From Aminobacter aganoensis (GTDB taxonomy: Bacteria; Pseudomonadota; Alphaproteobacteria; Rhizobiales; Rhizobiaceae), in NCBI RefSeq assembly GCF_014206975.1, contig NZ_JACHOU010000006.1, positions 184,424 through 248,423 on the forward strand: a DNA stretch of 64,000 bases, in the 5' to 3' direction. The notes under the pieces are model-generated. The model was not told the DNA's origin, made no database searches, and saw only the letters and a list, made by a program, of their open reading frames with translations. The position numbers and the translations under genes are program-made. Shown piece after piece: positions 60,060 to 64,000 of the stretch (position 1 is its first letter; each line of letters starts with the position of its first letter).

Positions 60060-60320
60060 GTGCAGGTACTCGTCCGCGATAACAATGTTGACCAGGCGCT
60101 TCGCGCGCTGAAGAAGAAAATGCAGCGCGAAGGCATCTTCCGTGAAATGAAGATGCGCGGTCACTACGAGAAGCCTTCCGAGAAGCGCGCCCGCGAAAAG
60201 GCAGAAGCCGTTCGCCGCGCCCGCAAGCTGGCCCGCAAGCGCGCCCAGCGCGAAGGCCTGCTGCCCAGCACGCCGCGCCCGGCAGCTGCTGCTGGCGCTG
60301 GTGCTCGTCCGGCACGTTGA
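60060..60320 (+). CDS. rpsU: 30S ribosomal protein S21
   Basis: An 86-residue basic ribosomal protein reading [46 protein letters not shown] and an Ala/Arg-rich tail. It binds near the 3' end of 16S rRNA and helps initiation. The start is GTG at 60060 with AGGA seven bases ahead, as in other rhizobial rpsU genes; the in-frame upstream extension has no family similarity. A terminator follows at 60357. Confidence 0.96.
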   Translation: MQVLVRDNNVDQALRALKKKMQREGIFREMKMRGHYEKPSEKRAREKAEAVRRARKLARKRAQREGLLPSTPRPAAAAGAGARPAR

Positions 60321-60356
60321 TCTGCCAATTTTTGGTCCTTTTCGGAGGATAACGAC

Positions 60357-60395
60357 AAGGTGGGGCGACTAAACATCGCCGCCACCTTTTTGTTT
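60357..60395 (+). terminator. Rho-independent terminator of rpsU
   Basis: AAGGTGGGGCG pairs with CGCCGCCACCTT (one bulged base) around a short loop and is followed by TTTTTGTTTTG. It lies 37 bases after the rpsU stop and just before the TPR lipoprotein gene. Confidence 0.8.
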
Positions 60396-60455
60396 TGTTC
60401 GGCTTCCCGCCGGACGCCGCGCCACCTGCCCGGGGCGCATGCGAGGGATACCGCG

Positions 60456-61304
60456 ATGAATGCAGTCATGAGCAACCGCAACTCCCTCCTGCGCGGCGGC
60501 ACCATGACCGCTCTCTTGCTCGTCGCAATGGCCGTTGCGGGCTGCCAGTCGTCGGGTCCCGCCGGCGAGCTGACCCGCATCGACACGATGCAGGGTTCGA
60601 GCGAAAACATCTCCTCGCTGAGCGCCGTCGTCTCCAGCAACCCGAACGACCCCGAGGCCTACAATGTGCGCGGCTCAGCCTATGGCCGCGGCGGCAAGTA
60701 CCGCGAGGCGCTCCAGGACTTCGACCGGGCGCTGCAGCTCAACCCGAACTTCTACCAGGCCTATTCCAACCGGGCGCTGATCCACCGCTTCATGGGCAAC
60801 CAGCCGGCGGCGCTGGCCGACTACAACAAGGCCATCCAGCTCAACGCCTCCTACGACGCCGCCTATATCGGCCGCGGCAATCTCTACCGCAAGGCCGGCC
60901 GCACCCAGGACGCCTTCAACGACTTCCAGAAGGCGATCGAGCTCGACACCACCGACCCGCGCGCCTACCACAACCGCGGCCTGATCTATCAGCAGCAGGG
61001 CCAGCACGCCTTCGCCATCGAGGACTTCTCGAAGGCGATCTCGCTGTCGCCCGATGCCGCCGAGCCCTACAACGGCCGCGGCCTGTCCTATCTCGCCACC
61101 GGCGACGACGAGAATGCCTTCACCGACATCAACATGGCGATCAAGCTCGACGGCAAGATCGCCGAGAGCTGGGCCAACCAGGCGCTGATCTACGAGCGTC
61201 GCGGCGACAAGGCCAAGGCCGCCAAGGCCTATGCCGAGGCGGTTCGCCTCGACCCCAACTACAAGCCGGCTGTCGACGGTCTGGCCCGCACACGCGGCGC
61301 CTGA
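60456..61304 (+). CDS. TPR-repeat lipoprotein
   Basis: A 282-residue protein with a lipoprotein signal (hydrophobic run ending AVAGC, lipidated Cys30) and about six to seven tetratricopeptide repeats from residue 55 to the end, each with the pattern AYxNRGxxYxxxGxxxxAxxDFxKAIxLxP. It resembles NlpI-type scaffold lipoproteins of the envelope. Partners are unknown. It sits directly after rpsU, an arrangement probably common in related genomes. An in-frame ATG at 60468 is an alternative start. Confidence 0.9.
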   Translation: MNAVMSNRNSLLRGGTMTALLLVAMAVAGCQSSGPAGELTRIDTMQGSSENISSLSAVVSSNPNDPEAYNVRGSAYGRGGKYREALQDFDRALQLNPNFYQAYSNRALIHRFMGNQPAALADYNKAIQLNASYDAAYIGRGNLYRKAGRTQDAFNDFQKAIELDTTDPRAYHNRGLIYQQQGQHAFAIEDFSKAISLSPDAAEPYNGRGLSYLATGDDENAFTDINMAIKLDGKIAESWANQALIYERRGDKAKAAKAYAEAVRLDPNYKPAVDGLARTRGA

Positions 61305-61336
61305 TCTCCGCACCGGCGCAAAGACAGGGCTTCGCC

Positions 61337-61930
61337 TTGAACTGCCTCGTGGTCCTGTCGCACCCGCTGCCCGAAAGCCTGAACCGGCATTTCGCCGACG
61401 CGGCCATCGAGGAACTCAAAGCCGCCGGCCACAAAGTCACGCTGCTCGATCTCTACGCCAGCGGCTTCGACCCGCGGCTGAGCGAGGCCGAACGCGGCTC
61501 CTATTATGGCGAACGCTTCGAGGCCGGCGCGCTGATGAGCCATGCCGCCGCCCTGCGCGAGGCGGAAATCCTGGTGCTGGTCTTCCCGACATGGTGGTTC
61601 GGCCTTCCGGCGATGCTGAAGGGCTGGGTCGACCGGGTGTTTTCACCCGGCATCGCCTTCGACCACGGCACCGATTTCGGCCCGATCAGGCCGCTGCTCT
61701 ACAGGCTCCGCCATGTCGTCGCCGTCACTACGCTGGGCAGCCCCTGGTGGGTCGACCGCCTGGTGATGCGCCGCCCAGTCCGCCGCATCCTGAAATGGGG
61801 CGTGTTCAAGGCCTGCGCGCCGAAAGCCAGCTTTGCCATGCTGTCTTTCCATGCCGCAGAAAAGCCGCAGCCGGCGCGCGTCATGCGCTTCGCCGACGCG
61901 ATTCGCCGGCAAATGCGCAAGATCGCCTAG
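61337..61930 (+). CDS. NAD(P)H-quinone oxidoreductase-like flavodoxin-fold protein
   Basis: A 197-residue protein of the NQO/KefF family: SHPLPESLNRHFADAAIEELKAAGHKV at the FMN-phosphate loop, VLVFPTWWFGLPAMLKGWVDRVFSPGIAFD with the flavin-contact WWFGLPA segment. It probably reduces quinones or similar electrophiles with NAD(P)H. The TTG start at 61337 has AGGG eight bases ahead and gives the family N-terminus (NCLVVLSHP). It follows the TPR gene by 32 bases. Confidence 0.85.
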   Translation: MNCLVVLSHPLPESLNRHFADAAIEELKAAGHKVTLLDLYASGFDPRLSEAERGSYYGERFEAGALMSHAAALREAEILVLVFPTWWFGLPAMLKGWVDRVFSPGIAFDHGTDFGPIRPLLYRLRHVVAVTTLGSPWWVDRLVMRRPVRRILKWGVFKACAPKASFAMLSFHAAEKPQPARVMRFADAIRRQMRKIA

Positions 61931-61997
61931 CCGCGCCAGAGGGAACCTTTCAGCGGCTATCCGGTTGATATCGCTTCATGCCTGAAAGGATTCTCCC

Positions 61998-62477
61998 ATG
62001 AAAAAACTCGCCCTCCTCGCCGCTCTCGCCCTTGTGCCGCTGGCAGTGCCTGCGCACGCACAGTTCGGCGCCAAGCTCGGCATGCTGAGCTGCACCGTCA
62101 ATGGCGGCACCGGCTTCATCATCGGCTCGAGCAAGGACATGCAGTGCACGTTCACGCCGGCTTTCGGCAGCCGCACGCAGGAGATCTATTCCGGCCGGAT
62201 CAACAAATACGGCGTCGACATCGGCACCACCACCGGCGGTGCCCTCGAGTGGCTGGTGCTGGCACCGAGCCGCGACGTCTATGACCCGGGCGGCCTCGCC
62301 GGCAACTATGTCGGCGCAACCGCGGAAGCGACCATCGCCGTCGGCCTTGGCGCCAATGTGCTCGTCGGCGGCTCGGCGCGCTCGATCGCCCTGCAGCCGC
62401 TCAGCGTGACCAACCAGACCGGCCTGAACGCCGCCCTGGCGATCGGCGCACTGCAGCTGACGGCGCCGCTCAAGTAA
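61998..62477 (+). CDS. DUF992 family secreted protein
   Basis: A 159-residue exported protein with signal peptide MKKLALLAALALVPLAVPAHA-QF and a mature part typical of DUF992: KLGMLSCTVNGGTGFIIGSSKDMQCTFTP with two Cys residues, YSGRINKYGVDIGTTTGG, and LVGGSARSIALQPLSV. The family is common in Rhizobiales and of unknown function, likely periplasmic or outer-membrane-associated. A terminator follows. Confidence 0.88.
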   Translation: MKKLALLAALALVPLAVPAHAQFGAKLGMLSCTVNGGTGFIIGSSKDMQCTFTPAFGSRTQEIYSGRINKYGVDIGTTTGGALEWLVLAPSRDVYDPGGLAGNYVGATAEATIAVGLGANVLVGGSARSIALQPLSVTNQTGLNAALAIGALQLTAPLK

Positions 62478-62496
62478 GCGCACCGGCGCCATCCAT

Positions 62497-62532
62497 CCGC
62501 GCCCGGGCCTCGTGCTTCGGGCGCGGATTTTT
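62497..62532 (+). terminator. Rho-independent terminator of the DUF992 gene
   Basis: CCGCGCCCG (62497-62505) pairs with CGGGCGCGG (62518-62526), followed by ATTTTTC. It lies 20 bases after the stop of the DUF992 gene. Confidence 0.85.
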
Positions 62533-62550
62533 CGCTTGAGGACATCGTCG

Positions 62551-62946
62551 ATGTTCGACCATCTCGGCTTTCGCGTTCGCGACCTTGAAGCCTCCCGCCG
62601 CTTCTACGACGCGGTGGCGCAGAGCCTTGGCCTGTCGACGATCGACAACTCCGAAACGTCGTTCCTGGTCTGCCGGAGCGCCCGGGACCACATCCCGTTC
62701 CTGTGGGTGGGCACCGACCGGCCGGCCTTCTGGACTGACGGTCACATTACCTCCGCAAGCCCCTTGCACCTGGCGTTCAAGGCCGCGACGCGCGCGCAGG
62801 TGGACGCCTTCCACAAGGCCGCTCTCTCCCATGGCGGCACCGACAATGGCGCACCCGGACCGCGCGGCCCGGCCGAGATGAACTACTACGGCGCCTATGT
62901 CCTCGATCCCGACGGCAACAATGTCGAGGCTGGCTGCCGCAATTGA
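62551..62946 (+). CDS. VOC-superfamily (glyoxalase/dioxygenase fold) protein
   Basis: A 131-residue protein with the vicinal-oxygen-chelate fold: MFDHLGFRVRDLEASRRFYDAVAQSLGL at the first beta-alpha-beta-beta-beta unit and LHLAFKAATRAQVDAFHKAAL then YYGAYVLDPDGNNVEAGCRN at the second. His4, His at the second unit and the terminal Glu are in metal-ligand positions of the family. The reaction is not predictable (lyase, dioxygenase or resistance protein). Confidence 0.88.
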   Translation: MFDHLGFRVRDLEASRRFYDAVAQSLGLSTIDNSETSFLVCRSARDHIPFLWVGTDRPAFWTDGHITSASPLHLAFKAATRAQVDAFHKAALSHGGTDNGAPGPRGPAEMNYYGAYVLDPDGNNVEAGCRN

Positions 62947-63029
62947 CTGCCGTCACCTGCCCCTGTCGCGCCTGACCATTTCCCGGCATCTCTTCACCAA
63001 CTGGATGGCCAGTCCCGGAGAGAACGCGC

Positions 63030-63662
63030 ATGCCCGACACCGCAAGCCTCATTGCCTTTGCAGCAATTGCCCTCGGCATGGTGCTGACGCCGGGGCCGAA
63101 CATGATCTACCTCGTGTCGCGCTCGCTCAGCCAGGGCCCGAAGGCCGGGCTGATTTCGCTTGGCGGCGTCGCCCTTGGCTTCGTCGTCTACATGCTCTGC
63201 GCCGCCTTCGGCATCACGGCCCTTGTGCTTGCGGTGCCCTACGCCTACGACGTCATCCGCTTCGCCGGTGCCGCCTACCTGCTGTGGCTCGCTTGGCAGT
63301 CCCTGCGCCCCGGCGGCCGCTCGCCGTTCCAGGTGCGCCACATGCCCCGCGACACGCCGCGCAAGCTGTTTGCCATGGGTTTCCTGACCAACCTGCTGAA
63401 CCCCAAGGTCGCCGTGCTCTATCTGTCGCTGCTGCCGCAGTTCATCGACCCCGCCGACGGCAGCGTGCTCACCCAGCTTCTGGTCCTTGGCGCCATCCAG
63501 ATTTCCATCAGCATCACCGTCAACGCCATCATCGCCATTTCGGCCGGCTCGATCTCGACCTTCCTAGCCGGCAATCCCGGCTGGGTAGCCGTCCAGCGCG
63601 GGCTGATGGGCACGGTGCTGGCCGGGCTTGCCGTGAAGATGGCGACGGAAGCGCAGCGGTAG
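63030..63662 (+). CDS. LysE/RhtB-family exporter
   Basis: Inner-membrane exporter of 210 residues with about six helices. The N-terminal GMVLTPGPNMIYLVSRSLSQGPKAGLISLGGVALGF is the family signature; FAMGFLTNLLNPKVAVLYLSLLPQF is the central conserved loop and helix. Relatives export amino acids or homoserine lactones. It lies 83 bases after the VOC gene. Confidence 0.92.
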   Translation: MPDTASLIAFAAIALGMVLTPGPNMIYLVSRSLSQGPKAGLISLGGVALGFVVYMLCAAFGITALVLAVPYAYDVIRFAGAAYLLWLAWQSLRPGGRSPFQVRHMPRDTPRKLFAMGFLTNLLNPKVAVLYLSLLPQFIDPADGSVLTQLLVLGAIQISISITVNAIIAISAGSISTFLAGNPGWVAVQRGLMGTVLAGLAVKMATEAQR

Positions 63663-63667
63663 CGATT

Positions 63668-63778
63668 CCCCTCCCCCTTGTGGGGAGGGGCTAGGGGTGG
63701 GGGTAACCGCCTTTCCACGGACAGACCCGTTCCGCCCATCGTCCACCCCCACCCTTACCCTCCCCACAAGGGGGAGGG
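63668..63778. repeat. Intergenic mosaic palindromic repeat (RIME-like), copy E
   Basis: Outer inverted pair CCCTCCCCCTTGTGGGGAGGGG and CCCTCCCCACAAGGGGGAGGG-like, with inner GGGGTGGGGGT and ACCCCCACCC arms. It fills the gap after the LysE gene. The remaining bases to 63911 hold nothing recognisable. Confidence 0.8.
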
Positions 63779-63911
63779 AGGCGCCAGAGTCGCGGCCAGC
63801 CTCCTTCGCCCCGTTCACGGAGAAGAAAGTGCGGGGGCAGGCGGATGAGGGGCATGGCACGACGGAACGCACTGACACGTCGCGCAACAGCAGAAACGTC
63901 CCGATATGCAA

Positions 63912-63937
63912 AAAAGCCCGGCGTGAGCCGGGCTTTT
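63912..63937 (-). terminator. Rho-independent terminator between convergent genes
   Basis: AAAAGCCCGGC and GCCGGGCTTTT form a perfect 11-bp stem with a 4-base loop. The six-base T-tract on the minus strand makes it the terminator of the gene ending at 63975; the plus-strand T-tract is shorter (four). Confidence 0.9.
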
Positions 63938-63974
63938 CCGAGTTGCTTTTGGCTTGGCGCTCCGAGCTTGCGGC

Positions 63975-64000
63975 TCAGTGGTCCATGGCCTTGACGATCT
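63975..64000 (-). CDS. 3' tip of a minus-strand gene, function not readable
   Basis: The minus strand reads in frame ...IVKAMDH and TGA at 63975-63977, 38 bases upstream of a strong terminator. Only eight codons are inside the window, so the product cannot be named. The start lies beyond the window edge. Confidence 0.4.

Noticed and set aside
60395..61930. One long plus-strand frame joining sequence under the TPR gene with the quinone reductase-like gene
   Set aside because: The first part is an out-of-frame shadow of the TPR lipoprotein gene. Only 61337-61930 has family features, with its own TTG start.

Overview
The window is a GC-rich, densely packed chromosomal segment from an alphaproteobacterium, most likely a member of the Rhizobiales close to Mesorhizobium or Aminobacter. 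This rests on several signs: a NodN-like MaoC protein, a DUF992 protein, a rhizobial-type rpsU with a GTG start, ABC importers packed in long operons, and CTCCCC-TTGTG-GGGAG intergenic mosaic repeats. No tRNA, rRNA, CRISPR array, prophage or transposase gene was seen.

Layout. (1) 1-4523: a CbiX-like gene cut by the window edge lies behind a cobalamin riboswitch. Next is metH (B12-dependent methionine synthase) with a palindromic operator just upstream. (2) 4730-6721: a membrane diguanylate cyclase. (3) 6755-22558: a LacI-controlled catabolic locus. Twelve co-directional minus-strand genes (LacI, Gfo/Idh dehydrogenase, fused CoA-transferase, enoyl-CoA hydratase, aldehyde dehydrogenase, a four-gene glucose-type ABC importer, two GMC flavoprotein dehydrogenases and an SDR) diverge from a plus-strand DUF993 aldolase-like gene. 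Matching palindromes lie before lacI and before the DUF993 gene. (4) 22563-30174: a PotABCD-type polyamine importer with an aminobutyraldehyde-type dehydrogenase, a Tat-exported SnoaL-like protein and a LysR regulator. (5) 30429-34389: a second ABC importer of the ferric/phosphonate/polyamine class. (6) 34628-42199: a glutamine-synthetase-like ligase, Fe-alcohol dehydrogenase, aldehyde dehydrogenase, APC permease and N-formylglutamate-amidohydrolase-like enzyme, divergent from an RpiR regulator. The set fits a gamma-glutamylation route for an amino alcohol or amine.

(7) 42420-46726: an RND efflux pair. (8) 46857-48802: a NodN-like hydratase, a TetR regulator, a small secreted protein behind two identical-type palindromes, and a small conserved protein. 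(9) 48897-54960: a heterotetrameric sarcosine oxidase operon (soxB, cupin, small protein, soxD, soxA, soxG). (10) 55197-63662: single genes: an SDR, a fosmidomycin-resistance-type MFS pump, an AraC/DUF2000 divergent pair, a GH5 hydrolase, rpsU, a TPR lipoprotein, a quinone reductase-like protein, a DUF992 protein, a VOC protein and a LysE exporter. The window ends in the 3' tip of a minus-strand gene behind a strong terminator.

Taken together, the window is rich in uptake and oxidation systems for small nitrogenous and sugar-like compounds (polyamines, sarcosine, probably amino alcohols, an unknown sugar or cyclitol). MetH and the riboswitch provide a B12/one-carbon link. The strongest candidates for new biology are the LacI/DUF993 locus, whose enzyme combination matches no catabolic pathway I can name, and the amino-alcohol-type gamma-glutamylation cluster.
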